From CmP2 sp052084925 (GTDB lineage Bacteria > Actinomycetota > Actinomycetes > Actinomycetales > Micrococcaceae), in NCBI GenBank assembly GCA_052084925.1, contig JBQDEV010000006.1, positions 151,175 to 215,174 of the forward strand: a stretch of DNA of 64,000 nt, read 5' to 3'. Below are positions 17,172-25,921 of the stretch, in pieces (the first letter of the stretch is position 1; the number at the start of each line of letters is the position of its first letter). A model generated the notes under the pieces. The model worked only from the letters and a program-made list of their open reading frames with translations, had not been told where the DNA came from and did no database searches. The translations under genes and the position numbers were made by a program.

Positions 17172-18428
17172 CTACCGTACGGCAGTAGCGAGCGCCTTTC
17201 GTGCAGTGGCAATGACGGAAGCCTGCTTGCAGAAAGCGAAGCGCATCCACGACCGCAGCGGAGCGTTCACGAGACCGGGGCGGCAGAGAGCGGTCACGGG
17301 AATGCCCACCACTCCCACAGACTCTGCAAGCCAACGTGCCGCCGCGACGGCATCGTCATGGCCCCACGGGGCAAGATCGACGACGGCGAAGTACCCGGAC
17401 TCTGGAGTGACGGGATCCAAGCCAGCGTGTTTTAGTCCGGCAACCAGCTCGTCGCGTCGCCGACGATAGCGGTCGCGCTGCTCACCGAGAAAGCTATCAC
17501 CGTCACGCAGGGCGTAAGCGATCGCGTGCTGATAGGCGGGGCCCGACGAATAGGTGAGGAACTGCTTGACGGCTCGGATCGCTGCGATCGTCTCGGGCGC
17601 GCCCAAGACCCAGCCGATCTTCCACCCGGTCAACGAGAAAGCCTTGCCAGCCGAGGATACCGTGACCACCTTGTGCCGCACGTCTCGAGAACCGTTCGGG
17701 GCGGCAGTACCGGCGGCGAGGGGCAGATGCGCTCCGTCATAGACGAGATGCTCGTAGACCTCGTCAGAGAGGACCCAGAGATCATGGCGTCGTGCGATGC
17801 CGAGGATCGCATCGCGCAACTGCGCTGTCAGCACCGCGCCGGTGGGGTTGTGCGGGGTATTCACGACGATCATTGAGGTGCGCGGGGTGATAGCCGCCTC
17901 CAGGGCGGACGGGTCGGGGAGGAAATCTGGGGCGTTCAAGGGCACCACTACTTGGGTGGCGCCGCGCAGCGCGATCATGGCGGCGTAGGAGTCGTAGAAC
18001 GGTTCAAAGGTGATGACATCGTCGCCGGGCTCGACCAGAGCCAGGATGGCCGCGGCGATGCCCTCCGTAGCTCCGGTGGTGATCAGCACCTGATCCTCGG
18101 GGGAGTAGTCGATGCTGTAATGGCGTTGCTGGTGGTCGCTGACGGCTCGACGCAGCTCGGGTAATCCCGTCCCGAGAGCATATTGGTTAGCGTTCGTCGT
18201 CCCAGGGCACATCACCAGATCGGCGGCACGCTGACGGATCCACTCTGGTCCGTCGGTATCGGGAAAGCCCTGCCCGAGGTTTACGGCGTTGTGCCGTGCG
18301 GCCAGACTCGTCATCTCCTCGAAGACGGTCGGAGCCGGTACTCCCTGTCGGAGGAGTCCGGCGGATTCAGCCGCGCTTTTCCAAAGGCCGGTGGGGTAGG
18401 GTCGTGACAAGGAATCCATAGTCTTCAT
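17172..18428 (-). CDS. Class I/II PLP-dependent aminotransferase
   Basis: Fold-type I aminotransferase of 418 residues from ATG 18428 (an ATG at 18419 is equally possible). Starts further upstream would run into coaD. Motifs are NLGQGFPDTDGP, NQYALGTGLPELRRAV, the PLP-contacting TTGATEGIAAA, NTPHNPTGAVL, SDEVYEHLVYD, and the Schiff-base lysine in SSAGKAFSLTGWKIGW. The pattern matches the subgroup of kynurenine/methionine aminotransferases and DapC-like succinyldiaminopimelate aminotransferases. The exact substrate cannot be assigned. Its start codon lies 13 bases from that of the divergent coaD. Confidence 0.85.
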   Translation of the reverse strand: MKTMDSLSRPYPTGLWKSAAESAGLLRQGVPAPTVFEEMTSLAARHNAVNLGQGFPDTDGPEWIRQRAADLVMCPGTTNANQYALGTGLPELRRAVSDHQQRHYSIDYSPEDQVLITTGATEGIAAAILALVEPGDDVITFEPFYDSYAAMIALRGATQVVVPLNAPDFLPDPSALEAAITPRTSMIVVNTPHNPTGAVLTAQLRDAILGIARRHDLWVLSDEVYEHLVYDGAHLPLAAGTAAPNGSRDVRHKVVTVSSAGKAFSLTGWKIGWVLGAPETIAAIRAVKQFLTYSSGPAYQHAIAYALRDGDSFLGEQRDRYRRRRDELVAGLKHAGLDPVTPESGYFAVVDLAPWGHDDAVAAARWLAESVGVVGIPVTALCRPGLVNAPLRSWMRFAFCKQASVIATARKALATAVR

Positions 18429-18441
18429 AGTAGGTTGCCTC

Positions 18442-18909
18442 ATGCGTCGAGCAGTTTGCCCTGGGTCATTCGATCCCGTCCACAACGGTCACGTGGAGAT
18501 CATCGCCAGAGCATCATCGCTCTTCGACGAAGTGATCGTCGCAGTCTCGACCAACGTGAACAAGAACTATCGGTTCTCGTTGGATGACCGCATGACGATG
18601 ATCTCGGAGACGGTTTCGTACCTTCAAGGCATCACCGTGATGGCGCTCGAGGACGGTCTCATTGCTAACTTCTGTCGTGATCAGGGCGCCAACGCGCTCA
18701 TCAAAGGAATCCGGAATCCGTTGGACGTCGACTATGAAATGCCCATGGCGACCTTCAATCGCCATCTGACGGGCATCGAAACGATTTTCCTCCCCACCGA
18801 CGGTCGATACGCCCACGTCTCCAGCTCACTTCTCAAGGAGATTTCGGGGCTTGGCGGGGACATCTCGGAATTTGTTCCGCGATCCGTAGCGCGAAGGCTG
18901 GTCCGCTAA
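18442..18909 (+). CDS. coaD: Pantetheine-phosphate adenylyltransferase
   Basis: Transfers AMP to 4'-phosphopantetheine, the penultimate step of coenzyme A synthesis. The product is 155 residues, standard length. Nucleotidyltransferase motif PGSFDPVHNGH lies at residues 7-17, then RFSLDDRMTM, KGIRNPLDVDYE and VSSSLLKEI (the ISSS-like ATP loop). No distinct ribosome site is seen, and GTGACA (18404-18409) with CATAGT (18426-18431) could form a weak promoter inside the divergent gene. Confidence 0.93.
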   Translation: MRRAVCPGSFDPVHNGHVEIIARASSLFDEVIVAVSTNVNKNYRFSLDDRMTMISETVSYLQGITVMALEDGLIANFCRDQGANALIKGIRNPLDVDYEMPMATFNRHLTGIETIFLPTDGRYAHVSSSLLKEISGLGGDISEFVPRSVARRLVR

Positions 18910-18930
18910 GGACAAGAGTGGTGCGCCCAT

Positions 18931-18959
18931 TTGGCTCAAAGCATCACGAACGATACACT
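18931..18959 (+). promoter_or_regulatory. Predicted sigma-70-type promoter for DUF177-rpmF-rnc-mutM
   Basis: TTGGCT (18931-18936), a 17-base spacer and TACACT (18954-18959) give a near-consensus housekeeping promoter in the 163-base gap after coaD. A 6-bp dyad TGGATC/GATCCA (18959-18982) lies at the expected transcript start. The ribosome site GGAAAGGAG is just before the DUF177 ATG. Confidence 0.5.
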
Positions 18960-19072
18960 GGATCCTTGGTTCAATCGATCCAGCGTGCCCTGATGCCCTT
19001 TCATGAGAATGGCGTTGCGCGGTGCGCGGACTCGGAAACAACGAAGACTGAAATGGGAAAGGAGTCACGACA

Positions 19073-19678
19073 ATGCCATCGACAAGAACGACGTCAACGT
19101 CGAGGACTGCCAACCCATGGATCCTCTCCGTTAATGACCTGGTCCAGAGTCCCGGAAACATGCGCAAGGTGGAGGGCACCTGGCCTGCACCGGAGGCGCT
19201 GTCCGTTCCTCTGTTCGGCGTCCCCGTGGGTGCCGATGTCGATGTCGAGTTGCGACTTGAATCTGTTCACGAGGGAATTCTCGTGTCCGGGCAAGTTACT
19301 GCCGACGCCGACGGCGAGTGCTCCCGTTGCCTCGACCCCCTGCATGAGACCCTGGTAGTTCCAGTGCAGGAGCTGTTCCTCTATGAGCCGGAAGGCGATG
19401 AAGAGGATCAGCCGCTGGTGCAGCGTGACACCGTTGATGTCGAGCCTGTGGTTCGCGATGCTGTGGTGCCCTCGCTGCCGTTCCAGCCGGTGTGTCGGGA
19501 CGATTGTCAGGGCCTCTGCGCTCATTGCGGTATCCGTTTGGATGAAGCTCCTGAAGGGCATCATCACGAGCAGGTGGATCCACGCTGGGCAGCCTTGGCG
19601 GCGTTTGCGTCCGAACAGGATACCGACGACACTGGACTGGAAGAAAAGACCTCCGAACACGAGACAGAAGAGAGATAA
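19073..19678 (+). CDS. YceD family (DUF177) metal-binding protein
   Basis: Protein of 201 residues of the YceD/DUF177 family, conserved upstream of rpmF and implicated in rRNA or ribosome biogenesis in other bacteria. The ATG at 19073 follows GGAAAGGAG. The family core is VSGQVTADADGECSRCLDPL with a cysteine pair, then PVCRDDCQGLCAHCG with further cysteines, likely zinc ligands. The C-terminal tail is very acidic. It ends two bases before the rpmF start. Confidence 0.88.
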   Translation: MPSTRTTSTSRTANPWILSVNDLVQSPGNMRKVEGTWPAPEALSVPLFGVPVGADVDVELRLESVHEGILVSGQVTADADGECSRCLDPLHETLVVPVQELFLYEPEGDEEDQPLVQRDTVDVEPVVRDAVVPSLPFQPVCRDDCQGLCAHCGIRLDEAPEGHHHEQVDPRWAALAAFASEQDTDDTGLEEKTSEHETEER

Positions 19679-19680
19679 TC

Positions 19681-19884
19681 GTGGCTGTTCCAAAGCGGAA
19701 GATGTCCCGTTCCAACACGCGCTCGCGCCGTTCGCAGTGGAAGGCCTCGGCCCCCACGCTGATTAAGTCGGTGGAGAACGGTCGCGTCAGCTACCGTCTG
19801 CCCCACCAGGCTCAGCTGGTGTCCGACTCGGCCGGCACCCCGCTGTTCTACGAGTACAAGGGCCGCAAAGTCGCTGACGCCTGA
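19681..19884 (+). CDS. rpmF: 50S ribosomal protein L32
   Basis: Large-subunit ribosomal protein of 67 residues. The start is GTG 19681 (VAVPKRKMSRSNTRSRRSQW), two bases after the DUF177 stop. The basic N-terminus and the C-terminal YEYKGRKV element are typical. It lacks the zinc-binding cysteine pairs found in some L32 proteins, so it is the cysteine-free form. Co-transcription with DUF177 and rnc is indicated by spacing. Confidence 0.95.
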   Translation: MAVPKRKMSRSNTRSRRSQWKASAPTLIKSVENGRVSYRLPHQAQLVSDSAGTPLFYEYKGRKVADA

Positions 19885-19892
19885 GGTTCTCC

Positions 19893-20624
19893 TTGACGCG
19901 TAAACGTACATCGACCTTCGATGACGAGCGGACAACTCAAGAAGTGACGAAGCATCTCGGAGTTCATATCGAACCCGAGATGCTTCGTCTTGCTTTAACG
20001 CACCGCTCCTTCGCCTTTGAGCACGGGGGAGTGCCCACCAACGAACGCCTGGAATTCCTGGGCGACTCGGTGCTGGGCGTACTTGTGACTGACCACCTGT
20101 ACCGCAGCCTTCCCGATGAGGCAGAAAGCTCGCTTGCAAAGCTTCGCGCGTCGGTTGTCTCGACGTTTGCTCTGGCTACGGCTGCTCGTCGGATTGGGAT
20201 CGGGGTGCACATTCGACTGGGTCAGGGAGAGATTCGTACCAAGGGCGCCGATAAGGACTCGATTCTGGCTGACACTCTCGAAGCGCTGATCGGCGCGTCG
20301 TACATCGAGGGTGGTTTCGATCGAGCCGGAGAGATTGTTTCGCGGCACATCATCCCGCTTCTCGACGACGACGATGTGATGGGCGCCGGCAAGGACTGGA
20401 AGACGCTGGTCCGAATGATCGCCGAGAATAACGGACTGGGCGATCCCGAGTACCACATCGATTCCACTGGCCCCGATCACGCGCGTTCCTTCTCGGCCAC
20501 TCTGGTTATTCAGGGAGTCTCGTATGCGACCGCTCGCGGTGGTTCCAAGAAGGAAGCCGAGCGAGAAGCGGCTCGTGCGAGCTGGGCAGCCGTAAAGGAA
20601 CTCGATCATGCCGGAGTTGCCTGA
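19893..20624 (+). CDS. rnc: Ribonuclease III
   Basis: Double-strand-specific endoribonuclease for rRNA and mRNA processing. TTG start at 19893, eight bases after rpmF. The product is 243 residues: the RNase III domain with signature NERLEFLGDSVLG (50-62) and the second acidic cluster ADTLEALIGASYIEGG, then a double-stranded RNA-binding domain (about 165-235) with GGSKKEAEREAARASW. Catalytic acidic residues are present. The last 17 bases overlap mutM. Confidence 0.95.
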   Translation: MTRKRTSTFDDERTTQEVTKHLGVHIEPEMLRLALTHRSFAFEHGGVPTNERLEFLGDSVLGVLVTDHLYRSLPDEAESSLAKLRASVVSTFALATAARRIGIGVHIRLGQGEIRTKGADKDSILADTLEALIGASYIEGGFDRAGEIVSRHIIPLLDDDDVMGAGKDWKTLVRMIAENNGLGDPEYHIDSTGPDHARSFSATLVIQGVSYATARGGSKKEAEREAARASWAAVKELDHAGVA

Positions 20625-21477
20625 AGTAGAGGTCGTGCGACGGGGTCTCCAAGAGTGGGCCTGTGACCTCCGCGTCGCTGACGTCGAAGTGCTAGACCAC
20701 AGGTCTTTTCGACGTCATACGCTCGGCTCCTCGGACTTCGCTGCACGAGTTACCGATGCGGTCTTCCTGAGAGCGGAGCGTCGAGGCAAGTATCTTTGGC
20801 TGCCGCTCGGGGACGCGAACGAAGAGTCAACATCCCTGGTGGTACACCTCGGTATGAGTGGCCAAATGCTCGTCTCGGAGCGTGGAATACCAGACCAGCG
20901 GCATCTACGATGTCGCATGCAGCTGGACGGGGGACGCGAACTACGCTTCGTGGATCAACGGATCTTCGGAGGCCTTTTCCTAGATCGGCTCGTCGATGCT
21001 GGAGATGGTTCTGACGAACAGGTTCCGGCGGCGGTATCGCACATAGGCCGTGACCCACTCGACCCACTCTTCAGTATCGAGACAGTCTTCGGACATACAC
21101 GTCGACGCCGCACGGAAATCAAGCGAATCCTACTGGACCAGTCGATCGCTGCCGGCATTGGGAACATCTACGCAGATGAGGCGCTCTGGCAAGCGGGAGT
21201 GCACTATGCCACGCCAGCCAACAGCCTGACCTTGGAAGACGTCGACCGACTCTATACGCGTGCCCGCGAGGTCATGGAGTCGGCGTTGCGGCAGGGTGGG
21301 ACAAGTTTCGATTCGCTCTATGTCAATGTCAACGGCGAGTCTGGGTACTTCTCGCGGAGTTTGGAAGTCTATGGCCGAGAGGGCCAGGCGTGTCGGCGTT
21401 GCGGAGAATTGATTGTGCGGGCTGCATTCATGAATCGGTCGTCCCATTTCTGCCCCGGGTGCCAGCCTCTCGCTTGA
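20608..21477 (+). CDS. mutM: Formamidopyrimidine-DNA glycosylase
   Basis: Base-excision glycosylase/AP lyase removing 8-oxoguanine. It has 289 residues, with the catalytic N-terminal Pro-Glu (MPELPEVEVV), Lys61 in RRGKYLWL, the helix-two-turn-helix region with DQSIAAGIGNIYADEALW, and a C-terminal zinc finger (CRRCG ... FCPGC). All catalytic parts are intact. Translation overlaps rnc. In many actinobacteria smc follows directly. Here nearly 17 kb of polysaccharide genes intervene. Confidence 0.95.
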   Translation: MPELPEVEVVRRGLQEWACDLRVADVEVLDHRSFRRHTLGSSDFAARVTDAVFLRAERRGKYLWLPLGDANEESTSLVVHLGMSGQMLVSERGIPDQRHLRCRMQLDGGRELRFVDQRIFGGLFLDRLVDAGDGSDEQVPAAVSHIGRDPLDPLFSIETVFGHTRRRRTEIKRILLDQSIAAGIGNIYADEALWQAGVHYATPANSLTLEDVDRLYTRAREVMESALRQGGTSFDSLYVNVNGESGYFSRSLEVYGREGQACRRCGELIVRAAFMNRSSHFCPGCQPLA

Positions 21478-21551
21478 ATGCGTGCAGCCTCGAGCACCAC
21501 ACCTTGCCTTGTCATGCGGATTTCTTGCAGGGGGCGTTGGTAGGGTGTGCA

Positions 21552-21557
21552 TATACT
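21552..21557 (+). promoter_or_regulatory. Candidate -10 element upstream of the LCP gene
   Basis: TATACT lies 65 bases before the LCP TTG start in the 144-base gap after mutM. The nearest -35-like hexamer, TTGCAG at 21525, is spaced a little too far (21 bases). An identical TATACT sits upstream of the WecC-like gene. The polysaccharide operon probably starts here. Confidence 0.4.
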
Positions 21558-21621
21558 TTTTTGGCCGAGTGGCGTGGTGTGCGCTGGCTCGATACGCCGC
21601 TGTCGTTGAAGGGACCTTAGT

Positions 21622-22779
21622 TTGTCACGTGCACCGAAATCCGTGCCGCGTCGGTTCCGTCGACTCCGGCGGTTACGGCCCGGTCGAGGTAGCGTCTGGG
21701 CGACGCTCATTGCTTCGGCCCTCGTGGTCGCCGTGGCCGGGGTTGGTGCGGTCTCGTTGTTCGCGAATCGGTTGACGACTGAATTCGACGATCGTAGACA
21801 AACGGTGGAATCCGGAATCATCCCGGATCACGAACCGCTCGAAGACGGGGTACTCAATATCCTGCTGCTTGGTTCTGATTCGCGCGGCGACGCTGAAAAT
21901 TCAGACGAAGGTGGCGGAGAACGGTCCGACACGATGATGTTGGTTCATATTCCAGAAGACCGCGAGTCAGCTTACGTGATGTCGATCATGCGTGACCTCT
22001 GGGTCAACATTCCCGGCTACGGCCAAACGAAGGTCAATGCGGCACTCGACTATGGGGGATACCCCTTGGCGATCGACACCGTGGAAGAACTCGTCGGTGC
22101 AGACATCGACCATCTGGCCATCGTGGACTTCGACGGCTTCCGGGAGCTGACCACGGCCCTAGGCGGGGTCGAAGTCGATAACCCCATTCCGTTCTCGTCG
22201 GGGCAGGTGAACCCTGCGTTCTACCCGGAGGGCACGATCCGACTTCAAGGCACGGACGCGCTGCGTTTCGTCCGCGAGCGCAAAGCGTTTCTCGACGGCG
22301 ACTATCAGCGTGTGAAGAATCAGCAGCTCTTCCTGACTGCAATCATGAGGCAATTGCTTAATGCGGATACACTCACTGATCCGCAGAAGGTTAATGACGT
22401 TGTGAACATGTTCACGCCCTTCATTACCGTTGATGAGAGTCTCGACGCTTCCACGCTGGTGGACTACGGAATCTCCATGCGTGACCTTCGCGCCTCAAAC
22501 ATCGAGATGTTCACCATCCCCAATGGCGGCCCAGGAACCACATCCGGCGGTGCCTCTGTGATCTGGCAAGACGAGAACATCATGCCGCGATTGCAGGAAG
22601 CCTTCCGCAATGACGACCTAGGGGCCTTCCTCGAGGCGGAAGGACTGCTCGAGGATGACGAGGATGCAACGGTGAGCCCAGACGCTGATGCGTCCACTAG
22701 TCCGTCTGCTGACATTCCGGGAGCCACGGAAGAGCCCGAAGACGCTCCTTCCGATGCATCCTCAGCAAGGCAAGGCTGA
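21622..22779 (+). CDS. LytR-CpsA-Psr (LCP) family wall-polymer ligase
   Basis: Membrane-anchored phosphotransferase, 385 residues, of the family that attaches wall teichoic acid or other glycopolymers from polyprenyl carriers to peptidoglycan outside the cell. TTG start at 21622. A short, very basic cytosolic tail precedes one transmembrane helix (about residues 25-48). The LCP domain has LNILLLGSDSRGD, ERSDTMMLVHI, MSIMRDLWVNIPG and RLQGTDALRFVRERK, which include the conserved Asp and Arg residues. An acidic Ser/Thr/Pro tail ends the protein. It is the first gene of the polysaccharide operon, four bases before the next gene, and presumably ligates the product of this cluster. Confidence 0.85.
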   Translation: MSRAPKSVPRRFRRLRRLRPGRGSVWATLIASALVVAVAGVGAVSLFANRLTTEFDDRRQTVESGIIPDHEPLEDGVLNILLLGSDSRGDAENSDEGGGERSDTMMLVHIPEDRESAYVMSIMRDLWVNIPGYGQTKVNAALDYGGYPLAIDTVEELVGADIDHLAIVDFDGFRELTTALGGVEVDNPIPFSSGQVNPAFYPEGTIRLQGTDALRFVRERKAFLDGDYQRVKNQQLFLTAIMRQLLNADTLTDPQKVNDVVNMFTPFITVDESLDASTLVDYGISMRDLRASNIEMFTIPNGGPGTTSGGASVIWQDENIMPRLQEAFRNDDLGAFLEAEGLLEDDEDATVSPDADASTSPSADIPGATEEPEDAPSDASSARQG

Positions 22780-22782
22780 TCT

Positions 22783-25746
22783 GTGAGAGTCCAGCTGATC
22801 ACGCATTCATATTTGCCTGAGAACACTCCGCCTCGTCGTCGTTGGGAAACTTTCATCGCTCAGCTGATCGCAGCGGGACATGAGGTCGATGTCATTGCCC
22901 CGGTTGGTGACCCCCGATGGCTCAGCGACGACATCGACGCTGCTGCAGCCGACATGCGGTGGGGGCCCTCCGGGGAGCGCATCATTCGGGTTCCGCGCTT
23001 GTCACGTCTCACGGGAAGTCGCGACGGACGCTTTCTTGCGTCCGTCGTTCAGTCCCTGACGGCGATTCCCGTCGCCCTGGGCGTTGAACGTCCGGAGGTG
23101 CTGATCGTTACGCTTCCGGCCTTGCCTCTGGTGGTGCCGGCCTGGTTACTGGCAAAGGTCCGTGGAAGCGCCCTGGTTGTTGAGATGCGCGATGCCTGGC
23201 CGGATCTGGCGTTCGACTCAGGAGTAAAAGCCGGAGCTCTGTCGACACTCTTGGCGCATTTAGTGACCGGAATTCAACTGCAGGCCGACACCGTAGTCAC
23301 AGTCACCAGAGGATTCGGCGCGCTGCTACGCGAGCGCGGTATCGATCCTGTGGTCCATATCGGTAATGGACTCCGCAGGCCTCACTCATGGCCTGATTCC
23401 TCACCGCGTGTGCGTACTTCTGGTGAACTGAACGTCCTCTACTTGGGCAATCACGGTGAATCACAGGGCCTCGAAACGATCGTGGAAGCAGCTGCGCTCG
23501 CACAGCGAGCCGTACCGGGAATCCGAGTCCGATTCGTCGGCGACGGTACTCAGGTTCAACGGCTGCACGAGATGAACACTTCTTGCGGCAGTCCCGTCGA
23601 AATGTTGGCGAGTGTGCCAGCCTCCAGTGTGGGAGAACACTACGCCTGGGCCGACACATGCATCGTCACGTTGCGTCCGGACTGGCAAAGCTTCGGCTGG
23701 ACTATTCCCTCGAAGTCCTATGAACTGATATCGACGGGCAAGCACCTTACCGGAATCGTGACCGGAGAGGCCGCTGAGATACTCAAGGACTACGGCAACG
23801 CCCAGGTGATGGCGGCAGATGCTGAGGTCATTGCTGAGGCCTGGATTCGTATGGCGAAGGACGCGACATCGACACCGTGGTCACCAATCGGTGCAGAGTG
23901 GGTTGATCAGCATGCATCACTGCCGAGGCTCGGAGAACAGATGGCTGCCGTCATTGATGAAACGCAGAAACAGAAGGTGAGAAAGTTGGGACCGAGCGAA
24001 TCCAAGAGCTCACAGCTGCGTGACAACGCCAGTTTGGTCGCCACCACCGTCGGAGACCACTTGACGGATGATCCAATTCTGTTGGCGTTGCAAGTTTCGC
24101 GTCGTCTACCGCAGCGGGTTCGGGGACCGCTCAGCGCGTTGGGGTCCAAAGTCCACGGAGGAAAGCTTGACCTAGTTCGCGGAGTTTCGCTGGCCGCATC
24201 CGGACGATCAAGTGAGCTGCGACAGATGGCCCTAAACGCCGTGGATAAGCGTGCATCGGGACGTAGTCTGGCCGCATGGGCCGATGTCCTGATCAACGAT
24301 GGGCAACCCGACACCGCTGAGTGGATCCTAGACCGAATCCGACCGGGTACCCCCGGGCTTGCGCCTGCTCGAGCTCGGTTGGCCTGGTACCGCGGGCAAA
24401 TGTCGAATGCTGTGCGTCACTTAGACTCGGTGAAGTCCCGCCGTCAGCACGACCGACTTGCTTCGGAGCTACGAAGCTATCTGGGGCAGCGTCCGAGCCT
24501 TACTAAGGTTGAGAACTTCAGCCCGCTCTCGGGTCAGGTGTTGCACGTCTTGACGAACTCTCTGCCGCAGACCGGTTCCGGGTATGCACAGCGATCCCAC
24601 TCGATACTACGTTCGCTCCGTGACCGAGGATGGAACGTATCAGCCGTGACTCGCCTCGGTTGGCCCGTTCAGACCGGATCCCTGACAGCCGCACATGAAG
24701 ATGTCGTCGATGGCATCGTCTACCACCGACTCTTGCCTCGGCGTCTTGAGAACGGATTCGATGCACGACTTCAACAACAGGCTGAGTTGCTCCTCGATCT
24801 CGTCCAAAAAACGCGACCGTCGTTGCTCCACACCACGACTCACTGGACCAACGCAGTCATTGTCCAAGCTGTCGCAGAAGCGGTTGGTATTCCGTGGGTC
24901 TACGAGGTTCGCGGTCAGCTAGCAGACACCTGGGCATCGTCACGAGGTAAAGAGGCTCTCTCCTCAGAGCGGTATCGCCTCTTCGTGGAGCGCGAGGACG
25001 AAGTTTCACGCCAGGCGAATGCTGTCGTCACGCTCGGGACTGGAATGCGAACCCGACTCATTGACGCAGGAGTGGACGCGAAGCGTATTCAGATGTGCCC
25101 GAATGCCATCGGTGGTGAGTTCTTAGAGGAACCCGGAAAGCAACTAGATGCGCGTGTGAGGCTGGGCCTTGACCCAGCACTGGAGTACATCGGCACCGTT
25201 AGCTCGATCGTTGCGTATGAAGGACTCGATACCGTCGTTGAGGCTGTTGCTCACCTCGCCGCCACTCGGCCGAAGCTGCGCTTCCTCGTCGTGGGGGACG
25301 GAGCGGACCTACCACGCCTGAAAGAGCGGGCAACCGAGTTGGGGATTTCGGATCGCCTCATTACTCCTGGACGCGTCGATCGATCCTTGGCGCATCTGTA
25401 CCACCAATCACTGGACGTGTTCGTGGTACCGAGAAAAGACACTAGCGTCACCCGTGCGGTGACTCCGATGAAACCACTCGAAGCATCTGCGTCGGGACGT
25501 CCCGTGGTGGCATCCGACCTGCCTGCGCTGGCTGAGTTAGTGCAAGACGGAATAACGGGACGCCTGGTGGCTCCAGAGCGACCGGCGGAGTGGGCTTCCG
25601 TCATCGACCGACTGCTCGAGAATCCTGAAACGGCGAGGGACATGGGTGAAGCTGGACGGGCATGGGTTCTTACCGAACGGACCTGGTCGGCGAACGCCGA
25701 GAAGTATGACCGTATCTACCAAGAACTCATTCGCGAGAGGTCGTGA
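22783..25746 (+). CDS. Fused double glycosyltransferase (GT4-like, helical region, GT4)
   Basis: Large cytosolic protein of 987 residues with two glycosyltransferase modules. The first (about 1-400) resembles WbuB-like GT-B enzymes: LITHSYLPENTPPRRRWETFI at the start, VEMRDAWPDLAF, then a donor half with LYLGNHGESQGLETIVEAA and PSKSYELISTGK. A helix-rich stretch (about 410-600) follows, reminiscent of tetratricopeptide pairs. The second module (about 605-985) is a GT4 with SGYAQRSHSILRSL, YEVRGQLADTW, YIGTVSSIVAYEGLDTVVEA and PMKPLEASASGRPVVASDLPAL. It should add two sugars, but specificity is unknown. The second module closely resembles the C-terminus of the protein encoded at 30373-32880. 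Confidence 0.8.
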   Translation: MRVQLITHSYLPENTPPRRRWETFIAQLIAAGHEVDVIAPVGDPRWLSDDIDAAAADMRWGPSGERIIRVPRLSRLTGSRDGRFLASVVQSLTAIPVALGVERPEVLIVTLPALPLVVPAWLLAKVRGSALVVEMRDAWPDLAFDSGVKAGALSTLLAHLVTGIQLQADTVVTVTRGFGALLRERGIDPVVHIGNGLRRPHSWPDSSPRVRTSGELNVLYLGNHGESQGLETIVEAAALAQRAVPGIRVRFVGDGTQVQRLHEMNTSCGSPVEMLASVPASSVGEHYAWADTCIVTLRPDWQSFGWTIPSKSYELISTGKHLTGIVTGEAAEILKDYGNAQVMAADAEVIAEAWIRMAKDATSTPWSPIGAEWVDQHASLPRLGEQMAAVIDETQKQKVRKLGPSESKSSQLRDNASLVATTVGDHLTDDPILLALQVSRRLPQRVRGPLSALGSKVHGGKLDLVRGVSLAASGRSSELRQMALNAVDKRASGRSLAAWADVLINDGQPDTAEWILDRIRPGTPGLAPARARLAWYRGQMSNAVRHLDSVKSRRQHDRLASELRSYLGQRPSLTKVENFSPLSGQVLHVLTNSLPQTGSGYAQRSHSILRSLRDRGWNVSAVTRLGWPVQTGSLTAAHEDVVDGIVYHRLLPRRLENGFDARLQQQAELLLDLVQKTRPSLLHTTTHWTNAVIVQAVAEAVGIPWVYEVRGQLADTWASSRGKEALSSERYRLFVEREDEVSRQANAVVTLGTGMRTRLIDAGVDAKRIQMCPNAIGGEFLEEPGKQLDARVRLGLDPALEYIGTVSSIVAYEGLDTVVEAVAHLAATRPKLRFLVVGDGADLPRLKERATELGISDRLITPGRVDRSLAHLYHQSLDVFVVPRKDTSVTRAVTPMKPLEASASGRPVVASDLPALAELVQDGITGRLVAPERPAEWASVIDRLLENPETARDMGEAGRAWVLTERTWSANAEKYDRIYQELIRERS

Positions 25747-25822
25747 TTCTGCGAGTAAGACGGCCAGTTCACGACAATCAACATCCCGAATCCGGGTCCA
25801 CGGAACTCTCTGACCGGTGCCC

Positions 25823-25894
25823 TATACTTGGTCGATGGAAAGCAGGGGCGCGGGTACGGTCGCAAACCTTATTCTTCGGTCCTGAAAGGGACCG
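25823..25894 (+). promoter_or_regulatory. Candidate promoter and leader hairpin upstream of the WecC-like gene
   Basis: TATACT (25823-25828) is a strong -10-like hexamer in the 175-base gap before the dehydrogenase gene; no good -35 is seen. In the leader CGGTCC (25877-25882) and GGACCG (25889-25894) can pair around a six-base loop. An internal promoter within the polysaccharide locus is plausible. Confidence 0.35.
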
Positions 25895-25921
25895 GAACCC
25901 GAACACGCAAGGAACGATTCT

